29,883 nucleotides of DNA from positions 1-29,883 of the forward strand of contig CAZRLN010000033.1 of the NCBI GenBank assembly GCA_964601085.1, given 5' to 3'. The translations under genes were made by a program, and so were the position numbers. How positions within the stretch are numbered: position 1 is the first letter of the stretch; every line of letters starts with the position of its first letter. Under the pieces are notes generated by a model, which worked only from the letters and a program-made list of their open reading frames with translations, was not told the DNA's origin and ran no database searches. Of the stretch, positions 9,501 to 18,123 are shown one piece after another. The stretch comes from UBA1444 sp964601085. GTDB taxonomy: Bacteria; Bacillota; Negativicutes; UBA1444.

Positions 9501-10027
9501 TAAAACGGTCGGTCCGTCCAATGCGGATGATACACGCCGCCCGGCGGCAACTCCGGTGTCGCAGCGGGATGATCGCCGCGATAAAACCGGTCAGGAAAAA
9601 TCTGGTACATGACTCCGTGCGTATACCAGGCTGGAACTTTGGCGGTCGGTTCAAACACGGTGATTTGCCAGTCGTCTTCCGGCACGGCCCCGTATTCGAC
9701 GCCTTCCCCGCCCAAGCCGTCCGCTGGCGCACCGTAACCGATGGAACGGTTTTCATGCCGAATCAGAAAACGGTACCAAACCAGACCGGGTTTGGCCGGC
9801 ACGGTGAAAACAAAGCGGTAGTGGTAACAACACGGCTTTTCGTCGATCGTCGCCGGGTCCAGCAGTTGCTCGCCGCCGGCCTTGGACCAGATCCGCAGCC
9901 GAACCGATTCCGGCAGCGACAGAGTGTTCGCGTCAAAATAGAGCGTGACCGTCGTGCCACAGGGAACGGCCCCCAACGGACGTCGGTACTTAATGTTGCG
10001 GGAGTCGTGGCAAAATCCGTTCCCCAT
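6581..10027 (-). CDS. Bifunctional alpha-glucan enzyme: GH13 amylase/cyclomaltodextrinase fused to GH77 4-alpha-glucanotransferase
   Basis: One 1148-aa frame carries two complete enzymes. Residues ~1-130 form a beta-rich N-terminal domain like that of neopullulanase/cyclomaltodextrinase enzymes. GH13 follows: LDGVFSH at 261-267, nucleophile D344 in GWRLDVADE, acid/base E373 in IGEVWED, and H447-D448 in LGTHDVPR. After a beta domain the GH77 (MalQ) enzyme begins near 650 with GILLHPTSLPG. Its catalytic set is D940 (VRIDHFRG), E987 (ILAEDLG) and H1041-D1042 (TGTHDND). Known chemistry: the first half hydrolyses alpha-glucans, cyclodextrins or maltodextrins; the second transfers glucan segments and releases glucose. 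Both domains look active. GAGGTG precedes the ATG at 10027. The gene follows glgP by 41 bp, which fits glycogen debranching or recycling of the limit dextrins left by phosphorylase. Confidence 0.93.
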   Translation of the reverse strand: MGNGFCHDSRNIKYRRPLGAVPCGTTVTLYFDANTLSLPESVRLRIWSKAGGEQLLDPATIDEKPCCYHYRFVFTVPAKPGLVWYRFLIRHENRSIGYGAPADGLGGEGVEYGAVPEDDWQITVFEPTAKVPAWYTHGVMYQIFPDRFYRGDHPAATPELPPGGVYHPHWTDRPFYAKDPQTGDIAAYDFFGGTIDGIVDKIPYLKSLGITILYLNPIFTSVSNHKYDTGNYLEVDAQFGGNAAFDRLQRAAATAGIRLILDGVFSHTGSESLYFQDALRSQDSPYFPWYRFLEYPHRYDCWWGVTTLPNVNELEPSYRRFIINGPDSVIKHWLRKGASGWRLDVADELPGEFVQEMYRELKRTDPDAVLIGEVWEDASRKESYGVMREYLLGRELDSVINYPFRSAVLDFLTGRCEAELALRRLASLSENYPPPYYFSTMNVLGTHDVPRALTLLGDAAPEERLTKLKQARYQLPPEARRLAAARLKLAALIQFASPGVPCVYYGDEAGAEGHSDPQNRRSFPWGSEDAELTAWYRELAELRRQEPVLQTGRWIPLPAGPDIFAFGRRTDAGRDGLADLLTDAAVLVFVNRSEAVVEWLVDVSPVCAGPLREIFGPDTTVHFPDEKGLLPITLPPLSARVLKATVHPLFAARQSGILLHPTSLPGPFGIGDLGPAAHSFVDWLTEAGQTLWQILPLTPVDSTGSPYQSASAFAGNPLLISPEGLVECGLLDNCVPPAGLCAGKVEYEKITAWKTALLRTAYGNFRRRPLPESYHEFCDDAEGWLDEYALFMALKEHHAGAAWTEWEPGATQRDPETLRRARVELAAEIGFHRFVQYVFFEQWQSLHRHAAAKGIRIVGDLPIFVAHDSADVWAFPHLFALDKHGRPRTRAGVPPDYFSRTGQLWGNPHYDWDRHRADDYAWWVQRLRWLFRLADVVRIDHFRGFEAFWEIPPRVKTAVNGQWVKGPGRHFFDALVRQLGESPILAEDLGVITDEVVKLKEAYFFPGMMIMPFEIWPESAGNGEFHLPEPQPNTFFYTGTHDNDTLLGWLQFVQTWQPVLYAGALAYANAAPDVSPEQLARMLVVRVLDSEARVAVIPVQDWLGLDTRARMNLPSTARGNWAWRLAGDELTMALAAEIRVLTQSARRV

Positions 10028-10068
10028 TGCGCACCTCGTTGAAAATTAATCAAGTAATTCCACGTCCG

Positions 10069-12495
10069 TTAAAAGATCACCGGCTTGACTTGCCAGATCC
10101 CCACCGCGTATTCCCAGATCGTGTTGTCGCTGGAAAACTCGCCGGCGTGGGCGATGTTCTGGATGCACATCCGACGCCAGCGCGATACGTCCTTGTAGAG
10201 AAGATCGATCTGTTCCTGCGCGGCGGCGTACGTCTCGAAATCCTCCAACACGAAGAACTCGTCATTATGCAGCAGCAGGCAATCGTAGAGGTCCGCGAAC
10301 TCCTCGCGGCCCGCCGGCAGCTCGCCGCTCACCAGCTGGTCCACCACCCTTTTGATCCGGGGATTGGCGTCATAGACCGCCCGGGCGCTATACCCGCCGC
10401 GTTTGTGGTAATCCATCACTTCGTCCGCCGTCAGTCCGAAGGCGACGAAATTTTCCGTCCCGACCTCGTCGCGGATTTCGATGTTGGCGCCGTCGTGCGT
10501 ACCAATCGTGACGGCTCCGTTCATCATGAATTTCATGTTGCCGGTTCCCGACGCTTCTTTGGATGCCGTCGAAATCTGTTCGCTGACGTCCGCTGCAGGA
10601 ATGATGATTTCGGCGAGCGAGACCCGATAGTTCTCCAAAAACACGACCTTGAGCTTCTTGTTCAGGACCGGATCGGCGTCAATCATCGCCGCCACCGTAT
10701 TGATCAGCTTGATAGTCCGCTTCGCCTGATAAAAGCTGGGCGCCGCCTTGCCGGCGAAGATGAAGGTCCGCGGCGTAATATCCAGGCTCGGATTTTCCCG
10801 CAGTCGGTTGGCCAGATCCATGATATGCAGGATATTCAGCGTTTGTCGCTTATAACTGTGAATGCGCTTGACCTGACAGTCAAAAATGGAATGCGGGTTG
10901 AGCTTCTGGCCCATCGTCCGCTGGACATAGGCGGCAAGCCGTTCTTTGTTGGCCAGTTTCACCAGCGCAACCTTTTCAGCGAAGACCGGATCGTCCTCCC
11001 ACTGCGTCAGCCGCAGCAAATCGGTGGCATGCGCCATCCAGCTCTCGCCGATCGCCTCGCTGATGACGCCGGACAATTCCGGGTTCGCCTTCATCAGCCA
11101 GCGCCGGTGGGTAATGCCGTTGGTCTTGTTGCTGAACTTGCTCGGCGAATATTCGTAAAATCGTTTCAGGACCGATTTTTTCAGGATTTCCGTGTGGATT
11201 TTCGCCACGCCGTTGACGCTGTAACTGCCGACCACCGCAAGATTGGCCATATGAACGAACCCGTCGGCGATGACCGCCATTTCCCGGATGCGGTCCCACT
11301 CGCCCGGATAGCGGTTCCACAGTTCATGGCACCAGCGTTCGTTGATCTCGTAAACGATCATGTGGATGCGCGGCAGCAATTCTTTGAACACGTCGACCGG
11401 CCATTTTTCAAACGCTTCCGGCATCACCGTATGATTGGTGTAGGAAACGGCGTTGGTGGTCACACACCAGGCATTGTCCCAAGTCATCCCTTCCTCGTCG
11501 ATCAGAATCCGCATCAGTTCGGGAATGACGACCACCGGATGCGTATCGTTGATATGAATGGCGATCTTTTCGTGAAAATCGATCATGGACTTGTGGAACT
11601 TCTTGTAACGCCGGACGATGCTCTGCAATCCCGCCGAAACCATGAAGTACTGTTGTTTCAGGCGAAGCACCCGTCCCTCGTAGCGGGAGTCATCCGGATA
11701 CAGTATTTCGGAGATCGACTCCACGGCCCGGCGATACTCCATCGCCTTGACATAGTCGTTGGTCGAATACGGCCCCTCATCGGTTTCCATCGGCAGCACT
11801 TCCGCGCTCCAGAGCCGCAGCGTGTTCACCGTGTTGTTGTGATAGCCGGCCACCGGCATGTCGTAAGGAACAGCCAGCACTTCCTGGTATCCTTCGTGGC
11901 GGAAGACGCGCTTGTCTTCGACGTCCTCCTCCCGGATCTGGCCGCCGAACTTGACGGTCACCGCCTTGTCCGGTCGGCGGAATTCCCAGACATTGCCGTT
12001 CTTCAGCCACGGGTCCGGCAATTCCGCCTGGTAGCCGTCGACGATCTTTTGCCGGAACATGCCATAGCGGTAGCGGATGCCGCAGCCGTTTCCCGGAATG
12101 TGCAGGGAAGCCATCGAATCCAGGAAACAGGAAGCCAGCCGGCCGAGTCCGCCGCTGCCGAGTCCGGCCTCGGGCTCTTCTTCGGTCAGGTCGTCCAGGC
12201 TGATTCCCAGGTCGCTCAATCCCTGCTCGCACTCCGCCAAAATATTCAGGTTGAGCAGGTTGGTGAGCAGTATGCGGCCCTGCAGATATTCGATCGAAAA
12301 ATAGTACACCTGCTTGCAGTCCCGTTCCATATATTCACGGTTTGTCCGCGCCCAGCGCTGGGCGATCAGATCGCGGACCAGGCCGGCCAGCGCCTCATAG
12401 CGTTCCCGGTTGGTCCCCAGTTCGACCCCTTTCCCGTGAATGCTCTGGAACTTTTCCAGATACTCGTTGATGAATTCCGCTTTATTTTGAAACAT
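10069..12495 (-). CDS. glgP: Glycogen phosphorylase
   Basis: GT35 enzyme that releases glucose-1-phosphate from alpha-1,4-glucan ends using pyridoxal phosphate. The 808-aa length is usual for the family. The PLP-lysine motif EASGTGNMKFMMNGA is complete, with the lysine at 655, followed by GTHDGANIEI. Upstream are the conserved GLGRLASCFLDS (117-128), INDTHP (315-320) and KTNGITHRRWL (457-467). The ATG at 12495 lies 14 bases inside the end of glgA and has a strong GGGAGGTGG site, so it is translationally coupled to glycogen synthase. No truncation or frameshift is seen. The maltodextrin phosphorylase MalP is an alternative name, but the glg context favours GlgP. Confidence 0.95.
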   Translation of the reverse strand: MFQNKAEFINEYLEKFQSIHGKGVELGTNRERYEALAGLVRDLIAQRWARTNREYMERDCKQVYYFSIEYLQGRILLTNLLNLNILAECEQGLSDLGISLDDLTEEEPEAGLGSGGLGRLASCFLDSMASLHIPGNGCGIRYRYGMFRQKIVDGYQAELPDPWLKNGNVWEFRRPDKAVTVKFGGQIREEDVEDKRVFRHEGYQEVLAVPYDMPVAGYHNNTVNTLRLWSAEVLPMETDEGPYSTNDYVKAMEYRRAVESISEILYPDDSRYEGRVLRLKQQYFMVSAGLQSIVRRYKKFHKSMIDFHEKIAIHINDTHPVVVIPELMRILIDEEGMTWDNAWCVTTNAVSYTNHTVMPEAFEKWPVDVFKELLPRIHMIVYEINERWCHELWNRYPGEWDRIREMAVIADGFVHMANLAVVGSYSVNGVAKIHTEILKKSVLKRFYEYSPSKFSNKTNGITHRRWLMKANPELSGVISEAIGESWMAHATDLLRLTQWEDDPVFAEKVALVKLANKERLAAYVQRTMGQKLNPHSIFDCQVKRIHSYKRQTLNILHIMDLANRLRENPSLDITPRTFIFAGKAAPSFYQAKRTIKLINTVAAMIDADPVLNKKLKVVFLENYRVSLAEIIIPAADVSEQISTASKEASGTGNMKFMMNGAVTIGTHDGANIEIRDEVGTENFVAFGLTADEVMDYHKRGGYSARAVYDANPRIKRVVDQLVSGELPAGREEFADLYDCLLLHNDEFFVLEDFETYAAAQEQIDLLYKDVSRWRRMCIQNIAHAGEFSSDNTIWEYAVGIWQVKPVIF

Positions 12496-13936
12496 GGAAA
12501 TCCACCTCCCTCACTTGTCGATATAGGGCGCTGTATTCCCGTGCCGATTTCTTCCAGGAGCAATCCGTTTTCATCGCCATTTTCATCAAAATGTTCCAGC
12601 GTTTTTGGTCCCGGTGCACGTTACAGGCCAACCGCATCACATGCAGCATGTCATGGGCGTTGAAGTTGGCGAAGGTAAAGCCCGTGCCTTCGTTGGTGTC
12701 CGGATTGAAGCTTTCCACGGTGTCCTTCAGGCCGCCCACTTCCCGCACCAGGGGAATGCATCCGTACCGCATGGCGATGAGCTGGCTGATCCCGCAAGGT
12801 TCCTTCTGCGATGGCATGAGCAGCAAATCGGCGCCGGAGTAAATCCGCCGGGCCAAAACATCGTCATAGCCGATCTGTACGGCGATCCTTCCCGGGTAGC
12901 GCCGGGCCGCTTCGCGGAACATCGCCTCATACTGGGGATCGCCGGTTCCCAGCACCGCCAGTTGCATCCCTTCCGCCACCATCTCATCCAGAACGCGCTG
13001 GACGAGATCAAAGCCCTTGGCCTTGACCAGGCGGGATACGACGCCGAACAACGGCGCCGCCGGATTTTTCTCCAGGCCCAGCATTTCCTGCAGGCGGGCT
13101 TTGTTCTCGGCCTTGCCCTTGAGACTCCGGAGCGAATAGTTGGCGAACAGAGCCGGATCCGTCAGCGGGTTGTAAACATCCGGGTCAATGCCGTTGACGA
13201 TCCCGACCAGCCGTTCGCTGCGCCGGTTGAGAACGCCGTCGAGTTTTTCGCCCCAGTAGCGGGTCTGGATTTCCTGCGCGTAGGTCGGACTGACGGTCGT
13301 GATGTAATCGGCGAACTCGAGGCCGCCCTTGAGAAAATTGACCATCCCGTAAAATTCCAGCGCCGTGGTCGCCGCCTCGTCGTACTCCAGGTTGAACATA
13401 TCGCCCAATATCGTCGACGGAAACACGCCCTGATACTCCAGGTTGTGAATCGTGCAAACCGTTTTCATGGCGGCGCACCAAGGCGCCCGGCAATAATGCG
13501 ACCGCAGCAGGACGGGGATCATCCCGACATGCCAGTCGTGGCAGTGAATGATATCCGGCGTCCAGTCCAGGCGGGGAATGATGTCCAGCACGGCCTTGCT
13601 GAAGAATCCGAACCGCTCCGCTTCGTCGTAGAAATTGTACAGGCCTTTGCGGCGGAAGTAGTATTCGTTGTCGACAAAATAGAAAGTAACTCCTTCGTAT
13701 TGCAGCTCAAATAGTCCGCAATACTGGCGCCGCCAGCCCAGTTGAACCGTTTCGGCGGCAATCTGCCGCATCTGGACGCGATACTCCTCGGGAATATCGC
13801 CGTATAAAGGAACGATGATTCGCGCATCGACTTTGGCCTTCTGAAGAGCCCGGGGCAATGTTCCCACCACGTCGGCCAAGCCGCCGGTCTTCGCGAATGG
13901 CGTCGCTTCCGACGCCGCAAACAATACTTTTATCAT
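12482..13936 (-). CDS. glgA: Glycogen synthase (ADP-glucose, GT5)
   Basis: Transfers glucose from ADP-glucose to the non-reducing end of alpha-1,4-glucan. The 484-aa product has the bacterial GT5 signature KTGGLADVVG at 16-25, HCHDWH in the N-terminal Rossmann fold, GVVSRLVKAKGFDL at the start of the second domain, and the C-terminal SQKEPCGISQLIAMRYG donor-binding region with the conserved Glu. The ATG at 13936 comes one base after the glgD stop. Its GGAGAAAGGA site lies inside the end of glgD, at a rather long spacing. Continuous overlap with glgP and glgD shows a single operon. Confidence 0.95.
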   Translation of the reverse strand: MIKVLFAASEATPFAKTGGLADVVGTLPRALQKAKVDARIIVPLYGDIPEEYRVQMRQIAAETVQLGWRRQYCGLFELQYEGVTFYFVDNEYYFRRKGLYNFYDEAERFGFFSKAVLDIIPRLDWTPDIIHCHDWHVGMIPVLLRSHYCRAPWCAAMKTVCTIHNLEYQGVFPSTILGDMFNLEYDEAATTALEFYGMVNFLKGGLEFADYITTVSPTYAQEIQTRYWGEKLDGVLNRRSERLVGIVNGIDPDVYNPLTDPALFANYSLRSLKGKAENKARLQEMLGLEKNPAAPLFGVVSRLVKAKGFDLVQRVLDEMVAEGMQLAVLGTGDPQYEAMFREAARRYPGRIAVQIGYDDVLARRIYSGADLLLMPSQKEPCGISQLIAMRYGCIPLVREVGGLKDTVESFNPDTNEGTGFTFANFNAHDMLHVMRLACNVHRDQKRWNILMKMAMKTDCSWKKSAREYSALYRQVREVDFHVSK

Positions 13937-13937
13937 C

Positions 13938-15038
13938 TCAAATCACGGTTCCTTTCTCCACGATATATGGGGACGCCGCCGAGCCGCTCAGACAACGGCC
14001 TGCCGCAATCTGCGAGTCTTTATCGCACAACACATTCGTCAGTCGGGCGTTCGCGCCGATCCGCGTGTTTTGGATCAATATGGAGTTCTGGACCACGGCC
14101 CCCTTCTCCACGACGACCGACCGAAACAGAATACTATTCTCCACCGTACCTTCAACGATGCAGCCATTGGCGACCAGCGCGTTCCTCACGCAGGCCTGCT
14201 CCCGGTATTTGGCGGGAGCTTCATCCTTGACCTTCGTAAAAATGGTTCCATAGCGGAAAAACAGTTCCTGCCACACCGGCGGATGCAATAGTTCCAGCTG
14301 CGACTGAAAGTAGCCGGCGACGGAGTCGATCCGGGCGGCATAGCCGCTATGCCGGAACACCTGGATCTTCAGCCTGTCCAGATGATGCAGCACCCCGTCG
14401 GCGAAAAAATCGCACTGGCCGCGCGCCGCGCAATCCCGGACCAGCTCGGCCATCAGGCTTTTCGACAGGATGGTGAAGCCGAGCGGCTGCACATCGTCGG
14501 GCGCCGGGTCCGCGGGATCGCAAATCCCGGTCACCCGGCCGGAATCATCGGTGGTCAGGCACCGCCGGCAGTCGTCGTCGGGCCGGTCGCGGCAAATCAG
14601 CGTCACATCCGCGCCCACCGCCAGATGGTACTGAAACGCCTGCTCCAGCGGCAGATTACAAACCGTCCGGCTGCCGCAGATCACTACAAAATCTTCCGAC
14701 GCCGCGTAAATATAGTCCAGGTTGAAATTAAAATTTTCCACATCGCTTTGGCACTGCCCGTTCTGGAGGAAACCCGGCGGCAGGATATACAGGCCGTCGC
14801 GTTTTCGGGCCAAATCCCACTCTTTGCCGGAACGCAGGTGGTCGATGAGGGAGCGGTATTTGTCCCGCACCAGCACGCCGACGGTCCGGCAGCCGGCATT
14901 GACCAGATTGGAAAGCGCAAAGTCAATCAGGCGGTACCGTCCGGCGAAAGGCACAGCCGCCAGCGGACGCCGGCGCGTCAACGGTTCCATGCCGGTTTCG
15001 TCTTCATAAAGATTGACCAGCCCCAGCAAGCCTTTCAT
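13938..15038 (-). CDS. glgD: GlgD, ADP-glucose pyrophosphorylase accessory subunit
   Basis: A 366-aa nucleotidyltransferase-like protein of the GlgD type. The N-terminus MKGLLGLVNLYEDETGMEPLT lacks the AGGxGTRL nucleotide-binding loop seen in its neighbour GlgC. It keeps VPFAGRYRLIDFALSNLVNAG and a C-terminal left-handed beta-helix with hexapeptide-like repeats (IVEGTVENSILFRSVVVEKGAVVQ, split here by eye). In Firmicutes, GlgD forms a hetero-oligomer with GlgC and modulates its activity. The missing loop supports a regulatory, weakly catalytic or non-catalytic role (inference). The ATG overlaps the glgC stop as ATGA, with AAAGGAGC upstream inside glgC. Confidence 0.93.
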   Translation of the reverse strand: MKGLLGLVNLYEDETGMEPLTRRRPLAAVPFAGRYRLIDFALSNLVNAGCRTVGVLVRDKYRSLIDHLRSGKEWDLARKRDGLYILPPGFLQNGQCQSDVENFNFNLDYIYAASEDFVVICGSRTVCNLPLEQAFQYHLAVGADVTLICRDRPDDDCRRCLTTDDSGRVTGICDPADPAPDDVQPLGFTILSKSLMAELVRDCAARGQCDFFADGVLHHLDRLKIQVFRHSGYAARIDSVAGYFQSQLELLHPPVWQELFFRYGTIFTKVKDEAPAKYREQACVRNALVANGCIVEGTVENSILFRSVVVEKGAVVQNSILIQNTRIGANARLTNVLCDKDSQIAAGRCLSGSAASPYIVEKGTVI

Positions 15039-16180
15039 GTCCGTGCTCCTTTCCGGGCCGTGCGCGCCTTCTCCATGAACAGGGCGATCGGTTCGTTGCC
15101 CCCGATCTGCGCGTTCTCCGGCACCATCGCGTTGGGCCCGACGATCGCCCGCCGCACCGTAGCGTTCGGCGCCACCGTCACCCCCGGCATCAGGACCGAA
15201 TCCGTCACCTGCGCGCCCCGCTCCACCATGACGTTGGGAAACAGCACACAGCGCTTGACCTGGCCGAAAATCTGGCAGCCCTCGCTAATGATCGACTCGC
15301 TGATCTGCGATTGCCGCCCCGCGTAGTGCGGCGGCCGGACCGGATTCACGGAATAGATGCGCCAGGCGGGGTCATGCAGGTCCAGTTGCGGCCGGTCCGC
15401 CAGTAGGTCCATATTGGCGGCCCACAGGCTTTCCACCGTACCGACATCCCTCCAGTAACCCTTGAAGCGGTACGCATAAACGCTCTGCCCCTTCTCCAGC
15501 ATCATGGGGATGATATTGCGGCCAAAATCATGCGCCGATTCACTGTTCTTGGCGTCTTTCTCCAGATAATACCGCAAGTACTGCCAGCGGAACACGTAGA
15601 CGCCCATCGACGCCAAGTTGTTCTTGGCCTTGACCGGCTTTTCATCGAACTCGATGATCCGGTCGTTTGCGTCTGTGTTCATGATCCCGAACCGGCGGGT
15701 ATCCTCCCACGGAACCTCGATCACCGCCAGCGTCGCGTCGGCATCCCGCGCCTCATGGTATTCCAGCATCAGATTATAGTCCATCTTATAAATGTGATCC
15801 CCGGACAAGATGACGATCCATATCGGATCATACTGGTCGACAAAGGCGATATTCTGGTAAATGGCGTCCGCCGTCCCCTTGTACCATTCCCCGCCGGTAT
15901 CGTGCGTGTAGGGCGGCAGCACAAAGACGCCGCCATCCTTGCGGTCCAGATCCCAGGGACTGCCGATCCCCACGTAGCTGTGGAGGAAGAACGGCTGATA
16001 CTGGGTCAGGATGCCCACGGTGTCGATCCCGGAGTTGCTGCAGTTCGACAGCGGAAAATCAATGATCCGGTATTTGCCGCCAAACGGCACCGCCGGCTTG
16101 GCGATCGTCTTCGTCAGAGCCCCCAGCCGGGTTCCCTGCCCGCCGGCCAGGATCATCGCAATGGCTTTCTTTTTCGGCAT
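15035..16180 (-). CDS. glgC: Glucose-1-phosphate adenylyltransferase (ADP-glucose pyrophosphorylase)
   Basis: Makes ADP-glucose from glucose-1-phosphate and ATP, the committed step of bacterial glycogen synthesis. The 381-aa product carries the nucleotide loop LAGGQGTRLG near 11-20, KPAVPFGGKYRIIDFPLSN, and the sugar-phosphate segment IIEFDEKP. A C-terminal beta-helix has hexapeptide repeats (QISESIISEGCQIFGQVK). The ATG at 16180 has a near-perfect AAAGGAGGAA site six bases upstream. It follows glgB by 19 bp and overlaps glgD by four bases. Allosteric regulation would be by glycolytic intermediates as in the family; no site is claimed here. Confidence 0.95.
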   Translation of the reverse strand: MPKKKAIAMILAGGQGTRLGALTKTIAKPAVPFGGKYRIIDFPLSNCSNSGIDTVGILTQYQPFFLHSYVGIGSPWDLDRKDGGVFVLPPYTHDTGGEWYKGTADAIYQNIAFVDQYDPIWIVILSGDHIYKMDYNLMLEYHEARDADATLAVIEVPWEDTRRFGIMNTDANDRIIEFDEKPVKAKNNLASMGVYVFRWQYLRYYLEKDAKNSESAHDFGRNIIPMMLEKGQSVYAYRFKGYWRDVGTVESLWAANMDLLADRPQLDLHDPAWRIYSVNPVRPPHYAGRQSQISESIISEGCQIFGQVKRCVLFPNVMVERGAQVTDSVLMPGVTVAPNATVRRAIVGPNAMVPENAQIGGNEPIALFMEKARTARKGART

Positions 16181-16199
16181 GTCGTTCCTCCTTTCCGAA

Positions 16200-18101
16200 T
16201 CAGGGGCTGTTCGTGGCCTTTTTCCGGAAACAGACGAATCCCAGCGGCGGCACTCCCACTTTCAGCGAAAACGGCCAGCCGCTCCAGCGCTTGCCGGCGA
16301 TCAGGGGAGCCGCGTGCGTCGCCCCGGACCCGCCGTATTCGAGACGGTCGCTGTTGAACACTTCCTCGAATTCCCCGGCTTCCGGCGCCCCGATCACATA
16401 CCCTTCCCTGCCGACCGGCGTGAAGTTGCACACGACGATCAGATAATCCGATGAATCCGCCGCATAGCGGATGAAACTGACAATGCTGGCGTTCCGGTCG
16501 TCGGGATTGATCCAGCGGAATCCGGATCGCTTGTGGTCCGCCTGCCACAGGCAGGGCGAGGAAAGGTACAAATGGTTCAGATCCCGGACATACCGGTGCA
16601 GCTTGGCGTGTAACTCATAGCCCAGCAGATGCCAGTCCAGGCTCTGGTTCTCATTCCACTCGATAAACTGGCCGAACTCGCCGCCCATGAACAACAGTTT
16701 CTTGCCCGGATGGGTCGCGGTGAACCCCAGGAATCCCCGCAGCCCGGCGAACTTCTGCCAGTAATCGCCCGGCATCTTGTCCAGCAGCGACTGTTTGCCG
16801 TGGACCACTTCGTCATGCGACAGCGGCAGGATGAAATTTTCCGAGTATATGTACATCATCGCAAACGTCACCAGATTGTGGCACCCCGCCCGGAACAGCG
16901 GGTCCTTCTTGGCGTAGCGGAGCATGTCGTTCATCCAGCCCATGTTCCACTTGTAGTTGAATCCCAGACCGCCTTCATGGGCGGGACGGGTCACGCCGGT
17001 CCAGGTCGTCGATTCCTCGGCGATCATCAATGCGGCGGGGAATCCGGCGAAAATCGCTTTGTTCAGCTGGCGCAGGAAAGCGACGGCGTCGAGATTTTCC
17101 CGGCCGCCATGCCGGTTCGGCCGCCACTGCCCCGGCCCCCGGGCAAAATCCAGATACAGAAGGTTGGCCACGGCGTCGACCCGCAACCCATCGAGATGGT
17201 ACACATCAAACCAGAACATCGCGTTGGAAATCAGAAAGCTGCGAACCTCCGGACTCCCCAGGTCGAAATTGAGCGTTCCCCATTCCACATTTTCCGCCTG
17301 CAGCCGGTCCCGCGGCTCGAACAGCGATTCCCCGTCAAAGCGGGCCAGACCGTGGTCGTCTTTGCAGAAATGACCCGGCACCCAGTCCAGGATCACGCCG
17401 ATCCCTTTTTCATGGGCCCGGTTCACCAGAAACTGAAAATCCGCCGGGCTGCCATACCGGCTGGTTACGGCGTAATAGCCGGTCTGTTGGTAGCCCCAGG
17501 ACCCGTCCAGCGGATGCTCCGCCACCGGCAGCAGTTCCAGATGCGTATAACCCATGTCGGCCGCATAATCGACCAGTTCATAGGCCAGATCACGGTAGGT
17601 CAGAAATGAACCGTCCGCTTTCCGCCGCCAGGAACCGAGATGCACTTCATAAATGTTCAGCGGCCGCTCATAAATCGGCCGGGACAGCTGCCGTTCGCGC
17701 CACGCCGCATCGGTCCATTCGAAATGTTCCAGATCAACAATCCGGGAAGCGGTGTTCGGTCGTAATTCCGCCGCAAACGCGAAGGGATCGGCCTTGACCC
17801 GGATTTCTCCCGAGGGATGTTGAATCGCGTACTTGTAGAGGGATCCCGCCGCCACCCCCGGCGCGAACAATGTCCATACCCCCGAGTCGCCAACGCGTTC
17901 CATGCGATACCCGTTGCCGCACCAGTCGTTGAAATCCCCCTCGATCCAGATATTTTCAGCGTGCGGGGCCCAAACGGAAAACCGCGTACCCCGCCGACCG
18001 GCCTGTTCCGCCGGATGAGCGCCGAAAACGGCGTAGGCGCGAGTTTGGGTTCCTTCGTGGAACAAATAGAGATTGGATTCAGTAACCGGCTCCGCGCACA
18101 A
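16200..18101 (-). CDS. glgB: 1,4-alpha-glucan branching enzyme
   Basis: Introduces alpha-1,6 branches into glycogen. Domains: an N-terminal CBM48 region (FSVWAPHAENIWIEGDFNDW) and a GH13 barrel with DWVPGHF (region I), GLRVDAV (region II, nucleophile D309 from the start used here), MIAEEST (region III, E362) and LPLSHDEVVHGK (region IV), then the all-beta C-terminal domain. The frame is open back to a TTG at 18125. I prefer the TTG at 18101 because GGGGGAGGAG lies 5-7 bases before it, whereas the 18125 codon sits in the U-tract of the preceding terminator. This gives 633 residues, normal length. It is the first gene of the minus-strand glycogen run. Confidence 0.94.
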   Translation of the reverse strand: MCAEPVTESNLYLFHEGTQTRAYAVFGAHPAEQAGRRGTRFSVWAPHAENIWIEGDFNDWCGNGYRMERVGDSGVWTLFAPGVAAGSLYKYAIQHPSGEIRVKADPFAFAAELRPNTASRIVDLEHFEWTDAAWRERQLSRPIYERPLNIYEVHLGSWRRKADGSFLTYRDLAYELVDYAADMGYTHLELLPVAEHPLDGSWGYQQTGYYAVTSRYGSPADFQFLVNRAHEKGIGVILDWVPGHFCKDDHGLARFDGESLFEPRDRLQAENVEWGTLNFDLGSPEVRSFLISNAMFWFDVYHLDGLRVDAVANLLYLDFARGPGQWRPNRHGGRENLDAVAFLRQLNKAIFAGFPAALMIAEESTTWTGVTRPAHEGGLGFNYKWNMGWMNDMLRYAKKDPLFRAGCHNLVTFAMMYIYSENFILPLSHDEVVHGKQSLLDKMPGDYWQKFAGLRGFLGFTATHPGKKLLFMGGEFGQFIEWNENQSLDWHLLGYELHAKLHRYVRDLNHLYLSSPCLWQADHKRSGFRWINPDDRNASIVSFIRYAADSSDYLIVVCNFTPVGREGYVIGAPEAGEFEEVFNSDRLEYGGSGATHAAPLIAGKRWSGWPFSLKVGVPPLGFVCFRKKATNSP

Positions 18102-18123
18102 ATTTACTCCTCCCCCGTTTGAC

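Noticed and set aside
10027..12663. An 878-codon open frame on the plus strand across glgP and glgA
   Set aside because: It lies antisense to two intact, motif-complete enzymes. Its product is a low-complexity Arg/His/Pro-rich shadow of GC-rich codon bias, with no ribosome-binding site.
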